From Fervidobacterium pennivorans (lineage in GTDB: Bacteria > Thermotogota > Thermotogae > Thermotogales > Fervidobacteriaceae): DNA of 64,000 bases. The stretch covers positions 632,001-696,000 of the forward strand of contig NZ_CP011393.1 of assembly GCF_001644665.1 (NCBI RefSeq), given 5' to 3'. Below, in pieces: positions 20,621-28,228 of the stretch; the first letter of the stretch is position 1, and every line of letters begins with the position of its first letter. Under the pieces are notes generated by a model. That model did no database searches. It was not told the DNA's origin and saw only the letters and a program-made list of their open reading frames with translations. A program made the translations under genes and the position numbers.

Positions 20621-21292
20621 ATGAAAAGTATGGTTGATATTTCAAATTTTTTGTACCCAAAGACTCTAGAGGAAGCAGAAAGGATACAAAAAGAATTTTT
20701 GAAAAAACTTGTCTTACTTCCTCTTGATTTTTCTAAGGTGACTTTGATTGCCGGTGTTGATGTCAGCTATGTTGGAGATCAAGCATTAGGAGTCGTTGTT
20801 GTGATAAATAAAAACTTTGAGGTAATTGAAGTAATTCATGAGACATTGAAGGTTACATTTCCGTATGTTCCCGGGTTTCTTGCTTTTCGAGAAGCACCCG
20901 TAATTTTAAAATGTTTCGAAAAGCTTAAAAGCAAGCCTGATGTTGTATTATTCGATGGTCAAGGAATTGCACACCCTCGAAGACTTGGAATAGCATCTCA
21001 TGTTGGTATACTCTTAGATATCCCTACAATCGGAGTAGCAAAGAGTATATTATATGGAAAGTGTGAAAAACCATCCGATGTCGGACAAGCTACAGAACTA
21101 AAGGATAGAAATGGAGAGGTTATAGGTTTCTGTTATCTTTCAAAGAAAAACACAAAACCCATAGTAATCTCTCCGGGATATAAAACAAACTTGGAGAGTT
21201 CCCTCTACATCGTTAAATCCCTCATCAATGGTTTTAAGCTTCCGGAACCTGTAAGACTAGCTCATCACTATTCACAGAAATTAAAATCCTGA
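20621..21292 (+). CDS. nfi: Endonuclease V (deoxyinosine 3' endonuclease)
   Basis: Endonuclease V nicks DNA one base 3' of deoxyinosine, starting repair of deaminated adenine, which is common at high temperature. The T. maritima enzyme is the structural model, and its key residues are visible here: Asp in AGVDVSY, the wedge PYVPG, Glu in FREAPVI, and Asp in VLFDGQGIAHPR. The C-terminal GVAKSILYG and PGYKTNLESS are also conserved. The start is uncertain: ATG 20621 is used, with TTG 20609 and ATG 20630 as alternatives, none with a strong ribosome site. A 19-base palindrome begins immediately after the stop. Confidence 0.94.
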   Translation: MKSMVDISNFLYPKTLEEAERIQKEFLKKLVLLPLDFSKVTLIAGVDVSYVGDQALGVVVVINKNFEVIEVIHETLKVTFPYVPGFLAFREAPVILKCFEKLKSKPDVVLFDGQGIAHPRRLGIASHVGILLDIPTIGVAKSILYGKCEKPSDVGQATELKDRNGEVIGFCYLSKKNTKPIVISPGYKTNLESSLYIVKSLINGFKLPEPVRLAHHYSQKLKS

Positions 21293-21311
21293 TTGTGTAC
21301 ATTGTACACAA
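21293..21311. promoter_or_regulatory. 19-base perfect palindrome (candidate operator)
   Basis: TTGTGTACATTGTACACAA has two nine-base arms around a single T and begins at the base after the nfi stop codon. It has no T-tract after it and no loop, so it is not a good terminator. It lies about 65 bases before a possible -10 (TATAAT at 21376-21381) for the next gene, which suggests a protein-binding operator. The regulator is unknown; the MarR at 4652 is one untested candidate. Confidence 0.5.
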
Positions 21312-21438
21312 CAGTACTAGCCAAAGCACCGGAGATTATCCATAGCTTTCTAAGGATTTTCTAAGCTTCAATGGATATAATCATCAGTGGTAGTTGAAAG
21401 ATGAACTACTATTTATTCTTAGAAGGGGAGGTGTTGCC

Positions 21439-22101
21439 ATGAGAAAAGTATTACCGTTACTCTTTGTGCTGCTTACATCACTCTTAGTATTTTCAGCTAC
21501 CCAACCGCAGATGAAAGCTCTTTTAAACAACTTTATTTTAGAAAAGGAGCCCTTTGAAATTACAGGAACAGTTAAGGAAGTTGTATACAGACCTGGAAGG
21601 TTTGGATATTTGGTTTTGACAACAGAGGCAACAGAGGTTAAAGTGCCAGTTGACGAAAAACTTTCATTGGTAGTAAAACCTGATGAAAAAGTAACTGTCA
21701 AAGGCTCAAAGATTACGGCTTTCATACCTATTAGCTTGGAAACAAAGGGCTACAGACTTGTTTTCAGAAATAAGGTTCCAAAAAACGTTCAATTAACAGA
21801 ACTTAAAGCCAAAATCAAGAAAATCGAAGTTGGTAAAAACTATGCAAACATTGTAATCCTGGACGAGAACAACAAAGAGTACAAATTCCCCGCTGGTTTA
21901 GTCCCGTTCTGGAGGAATTTAAAAGAAGGCGATGAAGTTAACATCTCAGGTTTCGAAAGAGTATTTGAAATCAAAGAAAGCATCACTGTCAATGGAAAGA
22001 CATACATATTACCTGCTAAAGAACTTTTGACAAATCTTAGTCGACGCACTATTGTGTTTAAGCAAAGATTCACGCCGAGATTTTTCAGACATAGACTCTG
22101 A
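21439..22101 (+). CDS. Secreted protein of unknown function
   Basis: The 220-residue protein begins with a clean signal peptide (MRKVLPLLFVLLTSLLVFSA). The mature part looks beta-rich, with two repeated segments built around EITGTVKEVVYRPGRFGYLVL and LKAKIKKIEVGKNYANIVI (each an IxGxVxxV...Y..L pattern), reminiscent of tandem OB-like folds in periplasmic proteins. It ends with a basic tail (RFTPRFFRHRL). ATG 21439 is supported by GGGGAGG at 21425-21431. I do not recognise the family. It ends against a bidirectional terminator shared with the ferritin gene. Confidence 0.7.
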   Translation: MRKVLPLLFVLLTSLLVFSATQPQMKALLNNFILEKEPFEITGTVKEVVYRPGRFGYLVLTTEATEVKVPVDEKLSLVVKPDEKVTVKGSKITAFIPISLETKGYRLVFRNKVPKNVQLTELKAKIKKIEVGKNYANIVILDENNKEYKFPAGLVPFWRNLKEGDEVNISGFERVFEIKESITVNGKTYILPAKELLTNLSRRTIVFKQRFTPRFFRHRL

Positions 22102-22110
22102 TGATAAAAG

Positions 22111-22149
22111 CAAAACAAAAGCCAGGCTTCATGCCTGGCTTTTGTTTTG
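22111..22149. terminator. Bidirectional intrinsic terminator
   Basis: A 17-base-pair perfect stem (22111-22127 with 22133-22149) encloses the loop TTCAT. A-rich and T-rich flanks on either side of the GCCAGGC core allow it to end the plus-strand secreted-protein gene and the minus-strand peroxiredoxin-ferritin operon. Confidence 0.9.
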
Positions 22150-22172
22150 AATTTTATGATTTCCTTGGTCAA

Positions 22173-22658
22173 TTATTCTCTACTTCCAAGTTCTCTATCG
22201 AGCATATATAAACCTGTTGGGCTATCTTGGAGCTTTTTAAGTTTTCTAACTATCAGGTCTGTTTGAGCCTCTTCTTCAACCTGCTCTTTTATAAACCATG
22301 CAAGGAACTGTTCGGTAGCATAGTCTTTCTCTTTCCTTGCGATTTCCAGTATATTGTTGATGCTCTTTGTTATGGATTTTTCATGTTCATACGCTGCTTC
22401 AAATGCTTCTAACGGGCTTTTCCAAGTGCTCTTAGGTTTTTCCAAAGCAGGAAGTTCAACCTTTGACCCGCGTTCATAAAGAAAATCATAAATTTTCATT
22501 GCGTGTCCTAATTCTTCCTTGGCTTGCACTTTCATCCATTTTGCAAAACCTGGCAAATCCATAGCATCAAAGTAGGTTGCCATTGAAAGATATAAATATG
22601 CTGAGAAAATTTCCTTACCTACCTGCTCGTTTAAAGCCTTAAGTACCTTTTCATTCAT
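22173..22658 (-). CDS. ftn: Non-haem ferritin
   Basis: Ferritin oxidises Fe(II) and stores it in a 24-subunit shell, protecting this anaerobe from iron-driven damage. The protein shows the di-iron residues in the first helix pair (KEIFSAYLYLSMATYF, then KVQAKEELGHAMKIYDFL with the ExxH motif) and the second set around EQFLAWFIKEQVEEEAQ. Length of 161 residues is typical. The ATG at 22658 has GGGTGGG upstream; an earlier in-frame start at 22709 would overlap the peroxiredoxin gene and lacks a site. It lies 25 bases after the peroxiredoxin gene and shares its promoter. Confidence 0.95.
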   Translation of the reverse strand: MNEKVLKALNEQVGKEIFSAYLYLSMATYFDAMDLPGFAKWMKVQAKEELGHAMKIYDFLYERGSKVELPALEKPKSTWKSPLEAFEAAYEHEKSITKSINNILEIARKEKDYATEQFLAWFIKEQVEEEAQTDLIVRKLKKLQDSPTGLYMLDRELGSRE

Positions 22659-22683
22659 GCTAAATCCCACCCTTTCATAGTTT

Positions 22684-23136
22684 TCAAAGTACCTTTTCAA
22701 TTTCATCATACGATGGTTCTATTCTTGGGTCTTCGGTAACCCAAGCGTAAATTACTTGTCCGTTTTCAACAACAAAAACAGCTCTCTTAGCAACTGTGTA
22801 ATTTGGAATACCGACAAAGTTCTCATGCACACCACCGTATTGCCGAGCAACAATGCCTCCAAAATCTGAGAGCAACCTAAAATTCAGTCTGTTTTTCTCG
22901 GCAAATGCTTTGTTAGCAAACGGGCTATCAACACTGATTCCAAGCACAGTTGCATTCAAATTGTTGAATCTTACTAGCATGTCTCGGAAAGTACAAAGCT
23001 CCTTTTCACAGACACTCGTAAATGCACCGGGATAAAAGGCCAAAACTACCTTACCCTGAATTTCGGAAAGTTTCACTTTTTGTAGATTAGTATCGAATAA
23101 TTCAAAATCTGGGGCTATTGAACCTTTTTGAACCAT
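22684..23136 (-). CDS. bcp: Peroxiredoxin, Bcp/AhpC-TSA type
   Basis: Peroxiredoxins reduce hydrogen and organic peroxides with a reactive cysteine. The peroxidatic cysteine lies in PGAFTSVCEKELC, which matches PxxxTxxC; a second cysteine five residues later is in the place of the resolving cysteine of Bcp-type enzymes. The 150-residue length is normal and no signal peptide is present. ATG 23136 has GGAGG at 23145-23149. It leads a two-gene peroxide and iron protection operon with ferritin, under the promoter at 23180-23208. Confidence 0.94.
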   Translation of the reverse strand: MVQKGSIAPDFELFDTNLQKVKLSEIQGKVVLAFYPGAFTSVCEKELCTFRDMLVRFNNLNATVLGISVDSPFANKAFAEKNRLNFRLLSDFGGIVARQYGGVHENFVGIPNYTVAKRAVFVVENGQVIYAWVTEDPRIEPSYDEIEKVL

Positions 23137-23179
23137 AAACTCAACCTCCTCGTGGTAAAAAATTTGTATCACCTAACAT

Positions 23180-23208
23180 ATTATACCAAATATAAATTTG
23201 TAAGTCAA
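23180..23208 (-). promoter_or_regulatory. Promoter of the peroxiredoxin-ferritin operon
   Basis: On the minus strand, TTGACT (23208-23203) and TATAAT (23185-23180) are separated by exactly 17 bases, a near-consensus sigma-70 promoter about 45 bases before the peroxiredoxin start. Confidence 0.85.
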
Positions 23209-23351
23209 CCAATTTTGAAAAACAAAATCGTTGGCTAGACTGGTGCGTAAATCCAATCGACAGAGATATTGAGTTTGAAAAAGAAAATTACAGTAATTTA
23301 CACTAATCTTCCTTTCCTCACTTTAAGTCACTGAAAACTTCAAAGTAACAA

Positions 23352-23381
23352 TTGCAACTTTTTTGAAATGTGTGGTATAAT
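23352..23381 (+). promoter_or_regulatory. Promoter of the peptide-binding protein gene
   Basis: TTGCAA at 23352-23357 and TATAAT at 23376-23381 are 18 bases apart. The resulting leader of about 55 bases contains a small hairpin (AACCC 23389-23393 with GGGTT 23401-23405) before the AGGGGGGA ribosome site. Confidence 0.7.
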
Positions 23382-23445
23382 ATAGCTGAACCCACTGTGC
23401 GGGTTAATAGTCTCTCATCACATCCTTTTTGAAGGGGGGATTTTT

Positions 23446-25293
23446 GTGAAAAAGGTAGTAGTAGCATTCCTAAGTGTTTTCCTCGCGGTAGTGCTCCTTG
23501 CGTTTGACCCTACGGTCTACGTGGCGGCAACCATAGGTGAACCAGACACACTCGACCCACATCTAGCTTATGACACTGCAAGCGGTGAAGTTATCTACAA
23601 CGTATATGAAAACCTTATTCAGTACAAAGGCAGAAGCGTTAGTGAATTTGAACCAAGGCTTGCAACGGAAGTTCCAACAGTCAAGAACGGACTCATTAAA
23701 GACGGCGGGAAGACATATGTATTTCCAATCAGAAAAGGCGTAAAGTTCCACAATGGCAATCCGCTGACACCAGAAGATGTTGAATACTCATTTGAACGCG
23801 GTCTTCTTTACGACCCAGAAGGCGGTCCAATGTGGATGCTTTGGTATGCAATCTTTGGTGTGCACTCAAGAGATGAGGCTCTCGAAGAGTTTGTTGGAAA
23901 ACCAGTTAGTGAAATATTCGATAAAAGCGGAGAGCCAAAACCAGAATATAAACAAAAACTGATAGACTTTTACAAACAAGTTGTCGATCCAGCAATAGAA
24001 GTCCAGGGAGACAACGTAATTATTAAGCTCAAAAGACCATACGGTCCATTCCTCAACATCATTGCACAAAGTGCAAACTGGGCAGCAATCCTTGACAAAG
24101 AAACATGTATTAAACTTGGCCTTTGGGATGGAAAACCAGATACATGGTGGAAATACAAGGATATGCAAAAAGAACAATCACCACTCTATGCATGGGCAAT
24201 GGGTACTGGACCTTTCAAATTTGTAGAATGGGACAGAAAGCAACAAAAAATCACGCTTGTTGCTAATGAAAATTACTGGAGAGAACCTCCAAAACTTAAG
24301 AAAGTAATAATCTGGGGTATTGACGAATGGTCAACAAGAAAAGCAATGCTTGAGAAAGGTGACGCAGATTCTATAGCTGTTGTTCTTGAATACCTCGACC
24401 AACTCAGAGGTAACAAGGATATTCAGATTATCGAAAACATTCCAACACTCTCTGTGACAGTTGTTGGTTTCAACTGGTCCATCAACCCATCAAGTAAGTA
24501 TGTTGGAAGTGGAAAACTGGACGGTAACGGAATACCTCTTGACTTCTTCAGCGACGTATATGCCAGAAAAGCTGTTGCAGCAGCTATTAACTACGATGCA
24601 CTCATTAGGGATGTTCTAAAAGGTTTCGGTAAGAGAATTCCAACGGCGTTGCCAGAAGGATTACTTGGATTTGACCCAACTCTTCCACTTTACAAATTTA
24701 ATTTGAACGAAGTGCGCGCAAATCTCCAGAAAGCTTGGAAAGGAGAAGCATTGAAGAAAGGAATCAAGTTCAGTGTTGCTTACAACCAGGGTAACGTTGC
24801 AAGACAAAGAATTGCAGAAATGATAAAGATGTACATGGAAATGGCAGCGCCGGGAAAAGTTAAGATAGATGTTCAACCACTTCAGTGGCCAACATTCTTG
24901 GATGCAACGAAACGCGGCGAACTGCCAGTGTTTATACTCGGATGGCTTGCTGACTTCCCAGACCCAGATAACTTCATCTTTACATACTACCACAGCAACG
25001 GTGACTACTCATCAAGACAAGGTGAGAACTTCAGAAAATTCGTAAGCACTCCAAGAAAAGAACTTGGCGGTAAGAGCCTTGACGATCTCATCGAACAAGC
25101 CGCAGCAGAAACAGATCCAGCAGTTAGGGCAAAACTTTACTTGCAGATTCAAAAGTTCGTTATTGACAACTGTATCAGTGTTCCAGTTTACCAACCAGTT
25201 GGTGTTCGTGTCCAAAGAACGTGGGTAAAAGGTTGGTATGACAACCCAATGAGACCTGGTAACGACTTCTACATACTCTACAAAGCAAAATAA
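23446..25293 (+). CDS. ABC transporter substrate-binding protein, peptide/oligosaccharide type (family 5)
   Basis: The 615-residue protein has a signal peptide (KKVVVAFLSVFLAVVLLAF) without a lipobox cysteine, then the SBP_bac_5 fold: IGEPDTLDPHLAYDTASGEV near the mature start, KTYVFPIRKGVKFHNGNPLT with the conserved KGVKFHNG motif, and ...TPEDVEYSF. Members bind oligopeptides or, in Thermotogales, often oligosaccharides, and deliver them to an ABC permease. No permease or ATPase genes are adjacent, so it is an orphan that presumably serves a transporter elsewhere. GTG 23446 follows AGGGGGGA. Its own promoter and terminator make it a single-gene unit, typical of highly expressed binding proteins. 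Confidence 0.92.
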   Translation: MKKVVVAFLSVFLAVVLLAFDPTVYVAATIGEPDTLDPHLAYDTASGEVIYNVYENLIQYKGRSVSEFEPRLATEVPTVKNGLIKDGGKTYVFPIRKGVKFHNGNPLTPEDVEYSFERGLLYDPEGGPMWMLWYAIFGVHSRDEALEEFVGKPVSEIFDKSGEPKPEYKQKLIDFYKQVVDPAIEVQGDNVIIKLKRPYGPFLNIIAQSANWAAILDKETCIKLGLWDGKPDTWWKYKDMQKEQSPLYAWAMGTGPFKFVEWDRKQQKITLVANENYWREPPKLKKVIIWGIDEWSTRKAMLEKGDADSIAVVLEYLDQLRGNKDIQIIENIPTLSVTVVGFNWSINPSSKYVGSGKLDGNGIPLDFFSDVYARKAVAAAINYDALIRDVLKGFGKRIPTALPEGLLGFDPTLPLYKFNLNEVRANLQKAWKGEALKKGIKFSVAYNQGNVARQRIAEMIKMYMEMAAPGKVKIDVQPLQWPTFLDATKRGELPVFILGWLADFPDPDNFIFTYYHSNGDYSSRQGENFRKFVSTPRKELGGKSLDDLIEQAAAETDPAVRAKLYLQIQKFVIDNCISVPVYQPVGVRVQRTWVKGWYDNPMRPGNDFYILYKAK

Positions 25294-25310
25294 TAGTTTT
25301 CATTAGTTTA

Positions 25311-25344
25311 AAAGGGTCGCCTTGCAAGGCGACCCTTTCTTTTT
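25311..25344 (+). terminator. Intrinsic terminator of the binding-protein gene
   Basis: An 11-base-pair stem AAAGGGTCGCC (25311-25321) with GGCGACCCTTT (25328-25338) is followed by CTTTTT. The group II intron begins directly after the T-tract. Confidence 0.93.
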
Positions 25345-25752
25345 GTGTGCCCGGCATGAGCGGCAGCTTGGCGGTAAAAGTTTTGCTATGGGCTTGGTAG
25401 TGGGAACGTAAATGTGGCAAGTAAATGGGATGAAAGTGGGCGTTCTTACCCCAGGACGGATACACCTATTGTTAACCTACTCATTGATGTGTAGCTGAAT
25501 CGTCAGAAATCAGCAAAGCTCAGTAGCCGAAAGGTGATGGGAAGCAGAAAACCGAAGAGTGATAGCTTGGAGAAAAAATGGTGGAACCCGGGCATAACCA
25601 AGCAGTGTTAATGCCATCAACGACAGTTCCAGAATCACAAGCCAGTGTGCAGTAGCGCAAATCAACTAAGAAACCGCCGTATACCGCACGGTACGTACGG
25701 TGGTGTGAGAGAACATTGGGTAAATTACCTAATTACCTAGCTCCTACTCGAT
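25345..25752 (+). mobile_element. ORF-less group II intron, bacterial class C type
   Basis: The stretch begins GTGTGC, matching the GUGYG 5' end of group II introns, and contains a typical domain V at about 25672-25707: ACCGCCG-TATACC pairs with GGTACGTACGGTGGT around a GCAC loop, with a two-base bulge. The triad reads CGC, as in class C, rather than AGC. The segment that follows can be read as domain VI and ends CTCCTACTCGAT at 25741-25752, the usual class C 3' end. It sits right after a terminator hairpin and T-tract, the known target preference of class C introns. There is no reverse transcriptase, so at about 408 bases it would need an intron protein supplied in trans. Exact boundaries are inferred. 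It explains the stretch between the binding protein and the radical SAM gene. Confidence 0.82.
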
Positions 25753-25755
25753 TAT

Positions 25756-26598
25756 TTACATTATCTTAGCCCTTTTGCCTTGGTAAGTATCTTTTTCTAT
25801 CAATCTATTTTCTATCAAGTTAACGATCTCGGTTTTTGTCCTTCCCCAATTTCCAAAAAGTGTACCAGTTAAGGGTGGGGCTGCAACAAGTCTGTGAATA
25901 ACTATCCGTGGCGACAGATTCTCGAGGAAAGTAACCGCTCGTTCAACGTATTCTTCAAGGGTTCCTACCTGTAATTTTCCTGACTTAAACATTTCACCAA
26001 AAACAGACCCCTCGACAATATACAGAGAGTGAAGTTTTACACCATCCACTCCAAGTGCGGAAATTATCTTTGCACTTTCTACAACATCTAATGTATTATC
26101 TCCTGGCAAATTCAAAATTACGTGCGATACAACTTCAAATCCATATCTTTTTAGAAGATTCACAGCGTAGATGTATTCTCCCAGGGTATGACCTCTGTTT
26201 ATCTTAACCAGAGTATGATAATTCGCGGTTTGTAAACCTACATCAAAAGAGACTTGAATACCGTGCCCTTTCCTTATATCATCAACCATATTTAAAATTT
26301 CTTCGTTTATGCAGTCTGGTCTTGTTGCGATATCAAGTTGAACAACATCTTCGTCTATTGCCTCTGTATAGGTCTTCCTCAAGACGTCTAATGGGGCGTA
26401 AGTGTTTGTATAGTTTTGAAAATACGCAATGAATTTTCTAATACCCTTTTTTCGATACTTCTCCTTCATTTTCTCTAACTGTTCTTTAACACTTAATCCT
26501 GCAAAAGTGCTAAAACCACTACCCGTTTCATCACAGAAAAAACAACCTGGTCTTCCATTTTCTCTATTTGGACATGTGAAACCTGCATTGAGTGGCAA
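25756..26598 (-). CDS. Radical SAM protein, YhcC/YtqA family (TIGR01212)
   Basis: The Fe-S ligands lie in FTCPNRENGRPGCFFC, the unusual C-x8-C-x2-C spacing of the YhcC/YtqA family, followed by family blocks IAYFQNYTNTYAP, LDIATRPDC, and VSFDVGLQTANYHTLVKINRGHT. These are uncharacterised radical SAM enzymes, probably acting on RNA or a small molecule. The annotated TTG start at 26598 is probably too late: the frame is open upstream to about 26697, and residues KKFGEKVQRLPLNAGF just before and across it match the conserved family N terminus. No ATG, GTG or TTG with a clear site is seen there; GGAGGT at 26697-26692 precedes an ATT at 26682. The upstream part would overlap the deaminase gene. Confidence 0.85.
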   Translation of the reverse strand: MPLNAGFTCPNRENGRPGCFFCDETGSGFSTFAGLSVKEQLEKMKEKYRKKGIRKFIAYFQNYTNTYAPLDVLRKTYTEAIDEDVVQLDIATRPDCINEEILNMVDDIRKGHGIQVSFDVGLQTANYHTLVKINRGHTLGEYIYAVNLLKRYGFEVVSHVILNLPGDNTLDVVESAKIISALGVDGVKLHSLYIVEGSVFGEMFKSGKLQVGTLEEYVERAVTFLENLSPRIVIHRLVAAPPLTGTLFGNWGRTKTEIVNLIENRLIEKDTYQGKRAKIM

Positions 26599-26639
26599 TC
26601 TTTGAACCTTTTCTCCAAATTTTTTCTTTAGTTCAACGC

Positions 26640-27872
26640 TTAGCTTTCTATACCTGTAACCATCCTCGAGAAAGTCGAAAATTTTTCCAGCACCTCCTCA
26701 ACGTCAACCGTCGGATATGAGCCGTTAATATAGACGAATCTACCATTTACCATTGTTGCATAAACTCTATCCGTGTAAGCATGAATGAGGTTCTGCAAAA
26801 AGTTATCGACTGGTTGTAACTGGATGTGTGAGGCTTCAAAAATTGCAAAATCTGCCGGGCTTCCCACTTCAATTGTCCCACCAGTCAAACGAAGTGCCGA
26901 ATAACCGTTCTTTGTTAAGGCGTTAAATGCCTCTTCAACTTTGAAATTCTCAGGTGAATAGCTCTTCTGAGCCAAAACGGATATACGCAAATCAAGGAGC
27001 AAATTTTGTGAGTTGTTGCTTGCAGGTCCATCTGTTCCAATTGTAATTTTGATTCCATTTTTGAGCATTTCAGTGACAGGTGGTATTCCATTCCCGAGTT
27101 TCATATTACTTACTGTGTTTATTGACGGAAATGAGCCATCAAGCAAACGTATATCTTCACGCTTTAACTGCGTGCAGTGGACGGGAATGAAGTGTACTTC
27201 GTGGAATCCTATGTCCATGATTTCCCTGGGAGTATACATTTCGTATTCCCATGCATTTTCAAAAAAATGCATTGTTACTGGAACATCTTCAGTTTTTGCG
27301 ATATCTACAATCTTTGAAAGATAACTTTTGGAACAGCTGTAAGGAGCATGTGGACCAAGTCCAACGTAGATTCTATCTTCATATCCATTCCACTTTCTGA
27401 ATAATTTCAAATTCTCTTCAAGTCTACCGTTGTCATCACCGCCAATGTCAACAAGACCTCTTGTCAGCAATGCCTTCAAACCAAAATCTGCAACAGCTTT
27501 TGCCACCATATCTTCATGGAAATACATGTCGCAAAAGGCAACAACACCATGCGCTGCCATTTCCATCATCGAGACTAGGGAACCGTAGTAGACGGCTTCA
27601 GGAGTGAGTTTTTCTTCTGCTGGGAGTATTTTACCAAAGAGCCACTCTTTGAACGGAAGGTCTTCCGCATATCCTCTGAGTAAGGACATAGCAACATGGG
27701 TGTGAGTGTTAACAAAGCCAGGAGTAATTATCTTCCCTGTAAGGTCAACAACCTCTTCATTGTCTAGTGGAACCAAATTTTCCGATATTTCCTTTATTAT
27801 TCCATTCTCTATTCTGATATCACACTTTTTAAGTTCTAATCCAATAAGAGCTTTCCCATTCTTCAAAAGCAT
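26640..27872 (-). CDS. mtaD: Amidohydrolase, S-adenosylhomocysteine/methylthioadenosine deaminase type
   Basis: The 410-residue protein is similar throughout to the T. maritima TM0936 SAH/MTA deaminase: NTHTHVAMSLLRG (two metal histidines), PVTMHFFENAWE, PVHCTQL and GTDGPASNN (metal aspartate) are all visible. Such enzymes convert SAH or MTA to inosyl products in methyl-cycle salvage. A difference is seen in the conserved HNPASN segment of TM0936, here NTVSN, which removes a substrate-site histidine. The reading is continuous, so this is not a frameshift. Activity on another substrate is possible. The ATG overlaps the rsfS stop region by one base. Confidence 0.85.
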   Translation of the reverse strand: MLLKNGKALIGLELKKCDIRIENGIIKEISENLVPLDNEEVVDLTGKIITPGFVNTHTHVAMSLLRGYAEDLPFKEWLFGKILPAEEKLTPEAVYYGSLVSMMEMAAHGVVAFCDMYFHEDMVAKAVADFGLKALLTRGLVDIGGDDNGRLEENLKLFRKWNGYEDRIYVGLGPHAPYSCSKSYLSKIVDIAKTEDVPVTMHFFENAWEYEMYTPREIMDIGFHEVHFIPVHCTQLKREDIRLLDGSFPSINTVSNMKLGNGIPPVTEMLKNGIKITIGTDGPASNNSQNLLLDLRISVLAQKSYSPENFKVEEAFNALTKNGYSALRLTGGTIEVGSPADFAIFEASHIQLQPVDNFLQNLIHAYTDRVYATMVNGRFVYINGSYPTVDVEEVLEKFSTFSRMVTGIES

Positions 27873-28228
27873 TAAAAAACAACCCTTTCTGCATCAATCC
27901 ATAGGTGCTCTAAATCGTAGAACTCTCGAGCACTTTTAGTGAATATGTGTACCACAATATCGCCAGCATCGATAAGAACCCAATCGTAACCTTCTCCTCG
28001 GTCGTAATAGATAATTTCTTTACCTTTTTCATTAAAAAACTCAACAACTTCATCTCTAAGGCTTTTCATATGGATATTACTGTTTGCCGTGCAAATGACA
28101 AAATAGTCAGTTAAGAGTCTTGTTTTACTCATATTAAGCACAACAGGTTCAATTGCTTCCTTTTTTTCAAGTAATACAAGTAAATCTTTGATTAAGCTGA
28201 TTTCACTTTTTTCTTTGCTCACCAACAC
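27872..28228 (-). CDS. rsfS: Ribosome silencing factor RsfS
   Basis: RsfS binds ribosomal protein uL14 and blocks joining of the subunits when nutrients are short. The 118-residue protein has the DUF143 pattern: KTRLLTDYFVICTANSNIHMKSL, then YDRGEGYDWVLIDAGDIVVHIFTKSAR in pieces, and REFYDLEHLWIDAE. GTG 28228 has GGAGGTG upstream. It abuts folC by one base and overlaps mtaD, as part of the valS-folC-rsfS-mtaD string. Confidence 0.94.
   Translation of the reverse strand: MLVSKEKSEISLIKDLLVLLEKKEAIEPVVLNMSKTRLLTDYFVICTANSNIHMKSLRDEVVEFFNEKGKEIIYYDRGEGYDWVLIDAGDIVVHIFTKSAREFYDLEHLWIDAERVVF

Noticed and set aside
25175-25465. A 96-codon minus-strand frame over the terminator and intron start
   Set aside because: It crosses a strong terminator and ribozyme sequence and has no recognisable protein features.
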